Program-made: the position numbers and the translations under genes
The notes under the pieces: generated by a model
Seen by the model: only the letters and a program-made list of their open reading frames with translations
What the model was told of the DNA's origin: nothing
The model's database searches: none
Assembly: GCA_945867875.1 (NCBI GenBank)
Contig: CAMBJF010000018.1
Coordinates: 1-22,366, forward strand
DNA: 22,366 bases
Reading direction: 5' to 3'
Source of the DNA: an uncultured Ruminococcus sp.
Lineage (GTDB): Bacteria > Bacillota > Clostridia > Oscillospirales > Ruminococcaceae
Shown here: one piece after another, positions 1 to 6,961 of the stretch
Numbering within the stretch: the stretch's first letter is position 1
Layout of the letters: each line of letters starts with the position of its first letter

Positions 1-1
1 G

Positions 2-45
2 ATTTTTTGCGTTTTGCGTGGCAGTTTTTTGCGTTTTGCGTGGCA
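2..45. repeat. 22-bp tandem duplication at the contig edge
   Basis: Positions 3-23 and 25-45 are identical 21-mers, so a 22-bp unit is present twice. Each unit itself holds the sub-repeat TTTTGCG. It lies just upstream of, and overlaps the possible -35 of, the ECF S component gene. It may be real or an assembly effect at a contig end; more copies could lie off the left edge. Confidence 0.8.
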
Positions 46-64
46 AGCTACAATACGGTATGAT
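36..64 (+). promoter_or_regulatory. Possible promoter of the ECF S component gene
   Basis: TTGCGT at 36-41 and TATGAT at 59-64 are separated by 17 bases. The -35 half sits inside the second copy of the tandem repeat. The match to consensus is only moderate, and the gene could also be read from beyond the window. Confidence 0.35.
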
Positions 65-102
65 TATGGTAATAAAAATTGCATTAATAAGGAGTGTCGT
101 AT

Positions 103-660
103 ATGACCAATTCAGCCGTTTTAAACAAGCCAAAGCTCTCAGCAAAGACTCAGATCATTGCCGCAGTCACAGCCGTTATCGCAGCGGTCGCACTGCCCCA
201 GATATTCCACATTATGGGGGCGATGTCGGGTCTCGGAACAAAGCTCGGTGAGGTATTCCTCCCTATGCACCTTCCCGTGATACTTGTGGGTCTGCTGGCA
301 GGACCATATGCGGGAGCTGCTTCGGGACTTCTCAGCCCCCTCGTAAGCTTCGGGCTCACAGGTATGCCCACAGCGGCAATGCTCCCCTTTATGATGATCG
401 AGCTGTGCGTTTACGGTCTTGTTTCGGGACTGCTCAGGAATACCAGACTTCCGGTTATCGCAAAGGTGCTCATCGCTCAGATAAGCGGACGTGCCGTAAG
501 AGCCGCTGCTATCGCATTTGCGGTGTATGTTCTCGGAAGTGACAAGATTCCCCTCTCCGTGATATGGACGAGCATTTCTGTGGGAATTTTCGGTCTTGTT
601 CTCCAGTGGACATTTATTCCCCTTGCCGTTTACCGCATCGAAAACAGAATCAAAGAATAA
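103..660 (+). CDS. ECF-type transporter S component (substrate-binding membrane protein)
   Basis: A 185-residue, very hydrophobic protein with about five to six membrane spans. The run GEVFLPMHLPVILVGLLAGP followed by LSPLVSFGLTGMP and MMIELCVYGLVSGLL is typical of one group of energy-coupling factor S components, which bind a vitamin or other micronutrient and dock onto a shared EcfA/EcfA'/EcfT module. No ECF ATPase or T component is in the window, as is usual for group II systems whose S genes are scattered. The ATG at 103 is chosen because AAGGAG at 89-94 is 8 bases upstream; an in-frame GTG at 94 lies inside that site. The substrate cannot be told from sequence, and no riboswitch fits in the short leader. 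The gene stands alone and ends in a terminator. Confidence 0.85.
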   Translation: MTNSAVLNKPKLSAKTQIIAAVTAVIAAVALPQIFHIMGAMSGLGTKLGEVFLPMHLPVILVGLLAGPYAGAASGLLSPLVSFGLTGMPTAAMLPFMMIELCVYGLVSGLLRNTRLPVIAKVLIAQISGRAVRAAAIAFAVYVLGSDKIPLSVIWTSISVGIFGLVLQWTFIPLAVYRIENRIKE

Positions 661-676
661 TATTGTGATGATATCT

Positions 677-716
677 GCTGCCGTGCCGATGATTCGGTGC
701 GGCAGCTTTATTTTTT
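677..716 (+). terminator. Intrinsic terminator after the ECF S gene
   Basis: A 13-bp stem (two G-T wobbles) with a TGAT loop spans 677-706 and is followed by a T-rich tract. It separates the transporter gene from carB. Confidence 0.85.
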
Positions 717-737
717 GGCGGATTTTTGATAATATGC

Positions 738-766
738 TTGCATTCGGTCAAGATTTATGGTATTAT
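738..766 (+). promoter_or_regulatory. Promoter of carB
   Basis: TTGCAT at 738-743 and TATTAT at 761-766 with a 17-base spacer. Transcription would start near 773, giving a leader of about 100 bases before carB. The leader holds three small dyads: GAATAC 777-782 with GTATTC 795-800, TGCC 819-822 with GGCA 829-832, and CCGCA 839-843 with TGCGG 848-852. None is followed by a T tract, so attenuation is possible but not shown. Confidence 0.7.
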
Positions 767-871
767 ATATGATAGGGAATACTGATTTTATCCCGTATTC
801 GGTATAAATCGGTAAAAATGCCTTTAGGGGCAAATATGCCGCAGTGCTGCGGTAAACAGGGAGATTTGACT

Positions 872-3800
872 ATGCCAAAAAGACAGGATATCAACAAAAT
901 TATGATAATCGGCTCAGGTCCTATTATCATCGGTCAGGCGTGCGAGTTCGACTATTCGGGCACTCAGGCGTGCAAGGCGCTCAGAAGCCTTGGCTATGAG
1001 ATAGTTCTCGTAAACTCCAACCCCGCCACCATTATGACAGACCCTGATGTTGCTGACATCACCTATGTTGAGCCTCTTAACTTAAAGAGACTCACTCAGA
1101 TAATCGAAAAGGAGCGTCCCGATGCACTGCTGCCCAATCTCGGCGGTCAGTCGGGTCTTAACCTCTGCTCCGAGCTTTCCGAGGCAGGCGTTCTGGACAA
1201 GTATAATGTTAAGGTAATAGGCGTTCAGGTGGACGCTATCCAGCGTGGCGAGGACAGGATCGAATTTAAGAACACTATGAACAGTCTCGGCATAGAAATG
1301 GCACGCAGCCAGGTAGCATATTCCGTTGACGAGGCCGTTAAAATTGCCGAAGAGCTTAAATATCCCGTTGTTCTCCGTCCCGCTTACACTATGGGCGGCG
1401 CAGGCGGCGGTATGGTGTATAATGTTGATGAGCTTAAGGTCGTATGCGAAAGAGGTCTCCAGGCAAGCCTTGTTGGACAGGTGCTCGTTGAGGAATGCAT
1501 AAGCGGCTGGGAAGAGCTTGAACTTGAAGTTGTAAGAGACGCCGAGAACAACATAATCACCGTTTGCTTTATCGAAAACATCGACCCCATCGGCGTTCAC
1601 ACAGGCGATTCCTTCTGCTCCGCTCCTATGCTCACAATTTCCGAGGATGTTCAGAAGAAGATGCAGGAGCAGGCTTACAGGATAGTTGAGGCTATCGGCG
1701 TTATCGGCGGCTGCAACTGCCAGTTCGCTCACGACCCCGTTTCGGGCAGGATCGTTGTAATTGAGATAAATCCCCGTACATCACGTTCCTCCGCTCTTGC
1801 TTCCAAGGCAACAGGCTTCCCCATTGCCCTCGTTTCCGCAATGCTCGCCTGCGGTCTTACATTAAAGGAAATTCCCTGCGGCAAGTACGGCACACTTGAC
1901 AAATATGTTCCCGACGGAGATTATGTTGTTATCAAGTTCGCCCGCTGGGCTTTTGAGAAATTCAAGGGCGCAGAGGACAAGCTCGGCACTCAGATGAGAG
2001 CGGTAGGCGAAGTAATGAGCATCGGCAAGACCTACAAGGAGGCTTTCCAGAAAGCTATCCGCAGCCTTGAAACAGGCAGATACGGTCTTGGTTTTGCCAA
2101 GAATTTCAACTCTCTTTCCAAGGAAGAACTTCTTGAAAAGCTGAGATTCCCCTCCAGCGAAAGACAGTTCATCATTTACGAAGCACTCCGCAAGGGCGCT
2201 ACTGTTGATGAGATTTATGAGCTTACTAAGATAAAGCACTGGTTCCTCGAGCAGACTCTCCAGCTCGTCAATGAGGAAGAGGAGCTTATGAAGAACAAGG
2301 GACAGGTCCCCGATGAAAAGGCTCTGAAGCAGGCTAAGCTTGACGGCTTCAGCGACAGATATCTGAGCCAGATTCTTGCAGTCCCCGAGGAAGATATCAG
2401 AAACGCAAGATACAAGTATGGTATCCGTGAGGCCTGGGAGGGCGTTCACGTAAGCGGCACAAAGGACGCTGCATACTATTATTCCACATACCACCTCTCC
2501 GAGGACAAGAGCCCCGTTTCCGACAAGAAGAAGATTATGATACTTGGCGGCGGCCCCAACAGAATCGGTCAGGGCATTGAGTTTGACTACTGCTGCGTTC
2601 ACGCCGCTCTTGCTCTTAAGGACCTTGGCTTTGAGTCCATTATCGTTAACTGCAACCCCGAAACTGTTTCCACAGACTATGACACCTCCGACAAGCTCTA
2701 TTTTGAGCCTCTTACCCTTGAAGATGTTCTGAGCATTCACGAAAAGGAGAAGCCTGTGGGAGTTATTGCTCAGTTCGGCGGTCAGACTCCCCTTAACCTT
2801 GCGGCTGACCTGAAAAAGAACGGCGTAAACATTCTCGGCACATCTCCCGAGACCATTGACCTTGCTGAGGACAGAGACCACTTCCGTGCAATGATGGAGC
2901 GTCTTGGAATCCCTATGCCTGAGTCGGGTATGGCTGTAAATGTTGACGATGCTCTCGAAATTGCCAACAGAATTGGCTACCCTGTAATGGTTCGTCCCTC
3001 CTACGTTCTCGGCGGAAGAGGTATGGAGATAGTTCACGATGACGAGATGATGAAGGTGTATATGTCTGCGGCTGTAGGCGTTACTCCCGACAGACCTATC
3101 CTCATCGACCGCTTCCTCAACCACGCTACAGAGTGCGAGGCTGACGCTATCTCCGACGGCGAGCACTGCTTTGTTCCCGCTGTTATGGAGCATATCGAGC
3201 TTGCAGGCGTTCATTCCGGCGACTCCGCTTGTATCCTCCCCTCCAAGAACCTCACCGACAAGCAGGTGGAGACTATCAAGGACTACACAAGAAAAATTGC
3301 CGTTGAGATGAATGTATGCGGTCTTATGAATATGCAGTATGCGATCGAGGGGGACACTGTTTATGTTCTTGAAGCAAACCCCAGAGCCTCCCGTACAGTT
3401 CCCCTTGTTTCAAAGGTATGCAGCATTAATATGGTAAGACTCGCTACCGAAATTATGACAGCTCCCTTTACGGGCAGAAAGTCTCCCGTTCCAGAGCTTC
3501 GTGACAAGATAATTCCCCACTATGGCGTTAAGGAAGCCGTGTTCCCCTTCAATATGTTCCAGGAGGTTGACCCCGTTCTCGGACCTGAGATGCGTTCAAC
3601 AGGCGAAGTTCTCGGACTTTCCTCCTCCTTCGGTGAGGCATATTACAAGGCACAGGAGGCAACTCAGACAAGACTTCCCGAGGAGGGCACAGTTCTTCTC
3701 AGCGTATGCGACAGAGACAAGCCCGAGCTTGTTCAGATCGCAAGGGATTTCTATGACCTTGGATTCAAAATTCTTGCAACGGGCAAGAGCTACGAGATGA

Positions 3801-4090
3801 TAATTGACGCAGGTATCCCCGCAAAGAGGATATTCAAGATCTACGAGGGTCGCCCCAACATTGCTGACGAAATAGCAAACGGCGAGATACAGCTTATCAT
3901 CAACACCCCCGCAGGCAAGACAAGCGCTTATGATGACAGCTATATCCGCAAGGAGGCTATCAAGCACAGAGTGCCCTACATCACCACAATGGCTGCCGCA
4001 AAGGCAAGCGCAGAGGGCATCAAGGCTGCAAAGCACAACACTCACATCGGCGTCAAGTCTCTTCAGGCTTTCCACGATGAGATAAAGTAA
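872..4090 (+). CDS. carB: Carbamoyl phosphate synthase large subunit
   Basis: A 1072-residue protein, full length for bacterial CarB. It makes carbamoyl phosphate from bicarbonate, ATP and ammonia passed from CarA, feeding pyrimidine and arginine synthesis in the cytoplasm. Two homologous ATP-grasp halves are visible: the first begins MPKRQDINKIMIIGSGPIII and has RPAYTMGGAGGG, the second begins KKKIMILGGGPNRIGQGIEF and has RPSYVLGGRGM. The last ~140 residues form an MGS-like allosteric domain with NTPAGKTSAYDDSYIR. The start at 872 is set by AGGGAG at 858-863 and by the usual family N-terminus. In-frame ATGs at 818 and 836 lack ribosome sites. carA, usually next door, is absent: upstream is a terminator and downstream another terminator, so carB is a single-gene unit here. 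Confidence 0.98.
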   Translation: MPKRQDINKIMIIGSGPIIIGQACEFDYSGTQACKALRSLGYEIVLVNSNPATIMTDPDVADITYVEPLNLKRLTQIIEKERPDALLPNLGGQSGLNLCSELSEAGVLDKYNVKVIGVQVDAIQRGEDRIEFKNTMNSLGIEMARSQVAYSVDEAVKIAEELKYPVVLRPAYTMGGAGGGMVYNVDELKVVCERGLQASLVGQVLVEECISGWEELELEVVRDAENNIITVCFIENIDPIGVHTGDSFCSAPMLTISEDVQKKMQEQAYRIVEAIGVIGGCNCQFAHDPVSGRIVVIEINPRTSRSSALASKATGFPIALVSAMLACGLTLKEIPCGKYGTLDKYVPDGDYVVIKFARWAFEKFKGAEDKLGTQMRAVGEVMSIGKTYKEAFQKAIRSLETGRYGLGFAKNFNSLSKEELLEKLRFPSSERQFIIYEALRKGATVDEIYELTKIKHWFLEQTLQLVNEEEELMKNKGQVPDEKALKQAKLDGFSDRYLSQILAVPEEDIRNARYKYGIREAWEGVHVSGTKDAAYYYSTYHLSEDKSPVSDKKKIMILGGGPNRIGQGIEFDYCCVHAALALKDLGFESIIVNCNPETVSTDYDTSDKLYFEPLTLEDVLSIHEKEKPVGVIAQFGGQTPLNLAADLKKNGVNILGTSPETIDLAEDRDHFRAMMERLGIPMPESGMAVNVDDALEIANRIGYPVMVRPSYVLGGRGMEIVHDDEMMKVYMSAAVGVTPDRPILIDRFLNHATECEADAISDGEHCFVPAVMEHIELAGVHSGDSACILPSKNLTDKQVETIKDYTRKIAVEMNVCGLMNMQYAIEGDTVYVLEANPRASRTVPLVSKVCSINMVRLATEIMTAPFTGRKSPVPELRDKIIPHYGVKEAVFPFNMFQEVDPVLGPEMRSTGEVLGLSSSFGEAYYKAQEATQTRLPEEGTVLLSVCDRDKPELVQIARDFYDLGFKILATGKSYEMIIDAGIPAKRIFKIYEGRPNIADEIANGEIQLIINTPAGKTSAYDDSYIRKEAIKHRVPYITTMAAAKASAEGIKAAKHNTHIGVKSLQAFHDEIK

Positions 4091-4104
4091 TAACCGAATT
4101 ATTC

Positions 4105-4136
4105 GCCCCCGTGAAGTAGCTTCACGGGGGCTTTTC
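4105..4136 (+). terminator. Intrinsic terminator after carB
   Basis: An 11-bp perfect stem (GCCCCCGTGAA with TTCACGGGGGC) and a short loop are followed by TTTT. It lies 14 bases after the carB stop codon. Confidence 0.9.
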
Positions 4137-4140
4137 TATA

Positions 4141-4157
4141 GCATATCGCTTATATGC
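4141..4157. repeat. Short inverted repeat between carB and the Xre gene
   Basis: GCATAT at 4141-4146 and ATATGC at 4152-4157 are inverted around a 5-base spacer. It sits about 34 bases before the -35 box of the following cassette and could be a regulator site; function is not shown. Confidence 0.45.
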
Positions 4158-4176
4158 AGAAAAATATATACGCCAA

Positions 4177-4219
4177 TATGTAAAATATACTTGACATTAT
4201 GTAAAATATGTGCTATTAT
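4177..4219 (+). promoter_or_regulatory. Strong promoter with phased direct repeats (likely Xre operator)
   Basis: TTGACA at 4191-4196, a 17-base spacer, then an extended -10 (TG at 4211-4212, TATTAT at 4214-4219). The 12-mer TATGTAAAATAT occurs at 4177-4188, just before the -35, and again at 4198-4209 inside the spacer. The two copies start 21 bases apart, two helical turns. This is a natural arrangement for a small Xre/Cro protein that represses its own promoter; the link to the adjacent regulator is inference. Confidence 0.8.
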
Positions 4220-4248
4220 GTATTTAAAGGCAAAGGAAAGGCGGCGGT

Positions 4249-4467
4249 ATGTTGGCAAAAAATCTGAAACTGAAATCCGCTCGTGCGGCTCTGGATATGT
4301 CACAGCAGGAGCTTGCCGACAAAACAGGCGTATCACGGCAGACTGTGAACGCTATCGAAAAAGGTGACTACAACCCTACTTTAAAGCTTTGCATTGATAT
4401 CTGCAAGGTGCTTGGCAAAACACTTGACGAACTTTTCTGGGAAAGCGGGGAACAGGATAATGAGTAA
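4249..4467 (+). CDS. Small Xre/Cro-family HTH transcriptional regulator
   Basis: A 72-residue protein that is almost wholly one HTH_3 domain. SQQELADKTGVSRQTVNAIE is the helix-turn-helix, and NPTLKLCIDICKVLGKTLDELF completes the five-helix fold. It belongs to the YozG-like group of tiny Firmicute regulators often paired with a membrane protein. A purine-rich AAAGGAAAGG lies at 4232-4241 before the ATG. Its end overlaps the next gene by 8 bases, which points to translational coupling. It probably binds the TATGTAAAATAT repeats in its own promoter; that is inference. Confidence 0.93.
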   Translation: MLAKNLKLKSARAALDMSQQELADKTGVSRQTVNAIEKGDYNPTLKLCIDICKVLGKTLDELFWESGEQDNE

Positions 4468-4993
4468 AAATAATGACAAACTTTTTGACCTTGAGTCTAT
4501 CGGCATTGAAAAGCAGGAAACAGCGGGCTCTCTCATAAATGACAAGGACCTTGACGAGATGCAGAAAGCCGAAACTCACAAAATTACCTTTCGTCTTTTT
4601 TCCGATTCCGTATGGCTTTATCTGATACTTTCATTTGTGATGATAGGTGCCGCCGAGATCGGTGACAGCGTAAATTCTTCTCTTGCCGTTTTCGGCATTA
4701 TAACCGAGGCCCTTGACTGCATATTGTACATTTTTTACGCCGCAATGACATCATCAAAGGGCATAATGCGCTTTAAATTTGCAAAAGCTGTGGGAACAAA
4801 GCGGTATTTTTTCTGCTGGCTTTTTATTGGCATAATGTACACTTTCTTTATTGCAAGCCTTGATATATATTTCAGAATATCTGTGGGCATATGGTATCTG
4901 ACTATGTGCATAGTTTCGCTTTTTGCGATAAAAAACAACAAGGTGCTTGAAAAGATAAACGAAGAGGAGCAGGAGGAAAATCAAGTCAAGTAA
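4460..4993 (+). CDS. Four-TM membrane protein of unknown function, coupled to the Xre regulator
   Basis: A 177-residue protein. A charged N-terminal cytoplasmic part of about 45 residues is followed by four likely membrane spans (VWLYLILSFVMIGAAEIG, SLAVFGIITEALDCILYIFY, YFFCWLFIGIMYTFFIASLD, VGIWYLTMCIVSLFAI). It ends in a short acidic tail, LEKINEEEQEENQVK. The ATG at 4460 overlaps the end of the Xre gene and follows GGGGAACAGG; a longer in-frame reading from 4394 lies inside the Xre gene and is not preferred. I do not recognise a named family. Paired Xre and small membrane proteins are common in Firmicutes and are often autoregulated units, but the role here is unknown. Confidence 0.85.
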   Translation: MSKNNDKLFDLESIGIEKQETAGSLINDKDLDEMQKAETHKITFRLFSDSVWLYLILSFVMIGAAEIGDSVNSSLAVFGIITEALDCILYIFYAAMTSSKGIMRFKFAKAVGTKRYFFCWLFIGIMYTFFIASLDIYFRISVGIWYLTMCIVSLFAIKNNKVLEKINEEEQEENQVK

Positions 4994-5040
4994 CCTAATA
5001 TTTACATCTTATCCGATAGTCTGAAGGAGGGTATGCTGAA

Positions 5041-5199
5041 ATGAATGAAAACAAGTTTCCTGTATTTACATATTTTATAAAAAACTATATTCCAATGGAA
5101 AAAAAGTGCTCTGAGTTAATGATAGCATTTAAGTTTGAACCCCAAAATATGCGTATGGAACTAAAAAATGAGGTCTTAAAATTAAAAGAAACCTGCTAA
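5041..5199 (+). pseudogene. 5' part of a small ORF interrupted by the IS110 element
   Basis: The ATG at 5041 follows a strong AAGGAGG at 5024-5030. Codons 1-45 run to the GAGGT at 5170-5174, and the frame then reads a few codons into the insertion before a TAA at 5197. Removing the insertion and keeping one GAGGT restores a 79-codon ORF with the fragment at 6783-6893. The restored protein starts MNENKFPVFTYF and ends KFLDDILNVLDSE; it looks helical and soluble. I do not recognise the family. It would be the third gene of the Xre/membrane-protein cassette, 47 bases after the second. A functional 52-aa truncated product cannot be ruled out. Confidence 0.75.
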
Positions 5200-5320
5200 G
5201 AAAAATCAATAGGCAAAATGAACAAAGTTGAGAAAAGAAGCAAGGGGAAAAACGATATAGCAAAGCTGACGTTTGAAGGAAGTATTCAAACGTCCGAAGA
5301 GTATGTACTTGAGACTGCAA

Positions 5321-6511
5321 TCAACGTTCTGAGTAAAGCTCCATAACCTTGCCGTAGTAAACCCGAAGGAATTTGTTAAGCCCCGCAATCATTGCTTCTT
5401 TGCCGCATTTACCTTCACTGTGTTTCTTCTGAATAAAGTCATAAACATCGTTGTCGGCAGGTTTGTGTTTGATTAAGGATTGCATAATCTCGTAGCCTGT
5501 TTTTCGCAGATAACTGTTTCCACGCTTGGATATATGACGCTCAGAAGCGTGGAATGCACCCGACTGATACGGCGGAGCGTCAATACCTGCATAGGCAATG
5601 AGAGAGTGCTTGTTTTTGAATCTGCGTACATCGCCAATTTCAGCAATGATACGTGGAGCAAGTGTATCGCCGATACAATCCATTTCCTTGACAACAGAAT
5701 ATTCAGGCAAGGTGTTGCAAAGTTCCTGCATTTGTGCTAAAATGGTATTGCGTGATTCCTCTATTGAGTGAATCAGCTTGATGGCTTCACTAACGGCAAT
5801 TTTGACGGATTGGGAGTTAGGAAGCGTAGGGATACCGTTTTGAGCAAGGGCAAGGATTTCCGCTGCCTTACGCTCGTTTAAGCGGTATCCCTTTTTCTTT
5901 GCCCATTTGCAGTAATCAGATGTAAATTTCCTTTCTCCCATATCGAGAATATTCTGAAAATGAATATATCGACTGACAAACTCGGTCAGCTTGTGATTTT
6001 CGCCTTGATTTGAAAGAACATCATTGATTTTGGGCATAACTTGGTCAAGAAGATTGGAGAAGTTCACCTTTGATTTAACAAGCATACCTGTAACCTGATA
6101 ATACTGACGTGCAAGAAATTTAAGTTCATCGTATATAACATCAGAGGGATAAGCCTTAACAAGCTCGTTCCAGTATGTAATACCGAAAGCTGCGATTTTA
6201 ATCGAGTCAATTTTATCGGTTTTCGCACGTCTTATGCTTTGCGAGCAGAATTTCTTCATACGCAAGGCATTTATACAGCATACAAAAATGTTGTGAGAAG
6301 ATAAATAGGTCGCAACAGGAAGATGATAGTGACCTGTATCCTCCATAACAACACGGGTTTCTTCATCGAATGATTTGATGAGAGAAATAAGAGAATCCAG
6401 TTCGTCGGCAGTGTGATTAATATCAAAGGGTGATTCAAGTATTTCGCCGCAAGGCTTCATAATACAAACAGTACTTTTTCCTTTTGATACATCAATTCCT
6501 ACACTAATCAT
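5321..6511 (-). CDS. IS110-family DEDD transposase (recombinase)
   Basis: A 396-residue protein. The N-terminal RuvC-like domain has D7 (ISVGIDVSKGKS), E57 (VVMEDTGHY), and D99 and D102 (RAKTDKIDS), the DEDD set. The C-terminal transposase_20 domain has CIGDTLAPRIIAEIGDVRRF, SLIAYAGIDAPPYQSG and ISKRGNSYLR; S317 in QSG is the likely nucleophilic serine. All key residues are present and there is no frameshift, so it may be active. The start at 6511 follows AGAAGGA by 6 bases; a longer in-frame reading to 6604 runs into the likely RNA region and is not preferred. Known relatives are guided by an RNA coded in the element's non-coding end. Its stop lies 146 bases before the element's right end. 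Confidence 0.96.
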   Translation of the reverse strand: MISVGIDVSKGKSTVCIMKPCGEILESPFDINHTADELDSLISLIKSFDEETRVVMEDTGHYHLPVATYLSSHNIFVCCINALRMKKFCSQSIRRAKTDKIDSIKIAAFGITYWNELVKAYPSDVIYDELKFLARQYYQVTGMLVKSKVNFSNLLDQVMPKINDVLSNQGENHKLTEFVSRYIHFQNILDMGERKFTSDYCKWAKKKGYRLNERKAAEILALAQNGIPTLPNSQSVKIAVSEAIKLIHSIEESRNTILAQMQELCNTLPEYSVVKEMDCIGDTLAPRIIAEIGDVRRFKNKHSLIAYAGIDAPPYQSGAFHASERHISKRGNSYLRKTGYEIMQSLIKHKPADNDVYDFIQKKHSEGKCGKEAMIAGLNKFLRVYYGKVMELYSER

Positions 6512-6703
6512 GATAAATCCTTCTTTCTGATGTTTTGTAATGTTTCCGCTCAGGAGCTTATTAAAATTCATTTTGGTTAGTGATGCGAACGCTGCTGTAA
6601 ACACAGCAGGTACAACCTGCTTAATCGAATTTTATAACAAGAAGGCGGCTGACACTTTCTATTACGAACGCTTAGTTCTAAGGAGGTGCCGTCAGTCCAT
6701 TAC
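6512..6703 (-). ncRNA. Candidate bridge RNA (seekRNA) of the IS110 element
   Basis: A non-coding stretch of about 190 bases directly before the transposase, the place and size expected for IS110-group guide RNA. A promoter on the same strand would start transcription near 6703. Read as RNA, AAGAAGG (6703-6709) pairs with CCTTCTT (6639-6645), enclosing a second stem CTGAC/GTCAG (6691-6695 with 6649-6653) across an asymmetric internal loop. A hairpin CTGCTGT/ACAGCAG lies near 6592-6609. Close to the 3' end, CATCACTAACC (6575-6585) equals the left target at 10 of 11 positions, and AAAATGA (6568-6574), next to it, is complementary to the right target. Ends and fold are inferred. Confidence 0.6.
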
Positions 6704-6709
6704 CTTCTT

Positions 6710-6738
6710 ATTATATCAAAATAAGCATAGCCTGTCAC
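6710..6738 (-). promoter_or_regulatory. Promoter inside the IS110 left end, driving the candidate guide RNA and transposase
   Basis: On the minus strand GTGACA (6733-6738) and TATAAT (6710-6715) are separated by exactly 17 bases; only one base differs from the -35 consensus. A second TATAAT on the same strand at 6770-6775, close to the element's end, has no good -35 and is less likely unless one is supplied after circle formation. Between the two -10 boxes, AGCATAG (6724-6730) and CTATGCT (6760-6766) form a 7-bp stem. Confidence 0.7.
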
Positions 6739-6782
6739 CACTGTAGTCAGCAGTTTGGACTATGCTAATATTATACCAAATG

Positions 6783-6893
6783 GAGGTAAGTGATGTTCAG
6801 GCTTATTTAATACATAATTCTTTCATACGTATGAATCAAAAACAGGTTATTAAATTTTTAGATGATATTTTAAACGTACTGGATTCCGAATAA
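6783..6893 (+). pseudogene. 3' part of the small ORF interrupted by the IS110 element
   Basis: Thirty-six codons from the right-hand GAGGT to a TAA at 6891, coding EVSDVQAYLIHNSF then MNQKQVIKFLDDILNVLDSE. The frame opens with an ATG at 6780 supplied by the element, but there is no ribosome site before it, so expression is unlikely. It continues codon 44 of the ORF starting at 5041 without a gap. It is followed by a terminator at 6904-6947, as expected for the last gene of the Xre cassette. Confidence 0.72.
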
Positions 6894-6903
6894 AAGGCAT
6901 AGC

Positions 6904-6947
6904 AAAGCCCTCCTATGGTATTTATTTTTACCATAGAAGGGCTTTTT
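6904..6947 (+). terminator. Terminator between the Xre cassette and the convergent minus-strand operon
   Basis: A 15-bp stem with one mismatch (6906-6920 with 6929-6943) and an A/T loop is followed on the plus strand by TTTTT. It closes the plus-strand cassette. It may also stop the minus-strand operon ending at 6962, but the T tract is weaker that way. Confidence 0.85.
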
Positions 6948-6961
6948 CTATTGTCCGTTTT

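Larger units (their letters stand above)
5175..6787 (-). mobile_element. IS110-family insertion sequence, about 1.6 kb
   Basis: The limits were found by restoring the reading frame of the ORF it breaks: GAGGT at 5170-5174 and GAGGT at 6783-6787 are in the same frame, so the element occupies 5175-6782 plus one copy. On the minus strand it runs from a 271-base non-coding left end (6512-6782), through a DEDD transposase, to a right end of about 146 bases (5175-5320). There are no obvious terminal inverted repeats and only the short shared core, both normal for IS110. The exact base of exchange within the 5-bp repeat cannot be fixed by eye; a CT core on the minus strand (within ACCTC) would be in keeping with known relatives. 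Confidence 0.85.

Noticed and set aside
818..871. N-terminal extension of carB from the ATG at 818 or 836
   Set aside because: Neither ATG has a ribosome site, and the family's usual N-terminus starts at 872 with AGGGAG before it.
773..871. A PyrR-type attenuator before carB
   Set aside because: The dyads are short, there is no terminator T tract, and I do not see the conserved PyrR-binding loop.
1862..3214. A 450-codon open frame antisense to carB
   Set aside because: It is a shadow frame under a fully conserved CarB sequence, with no ribosome site or recognisable domain.
5218..5346. A 42-codon plus-strand ORF (starting MNKVEKRSKGKNDIAKL) between the broken gene and the transposase
   Set aside because: It lies inside the right end of the IS110 element, antisense to the transposase 3' end, with a weak ribosome site. 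It is most likely chance.
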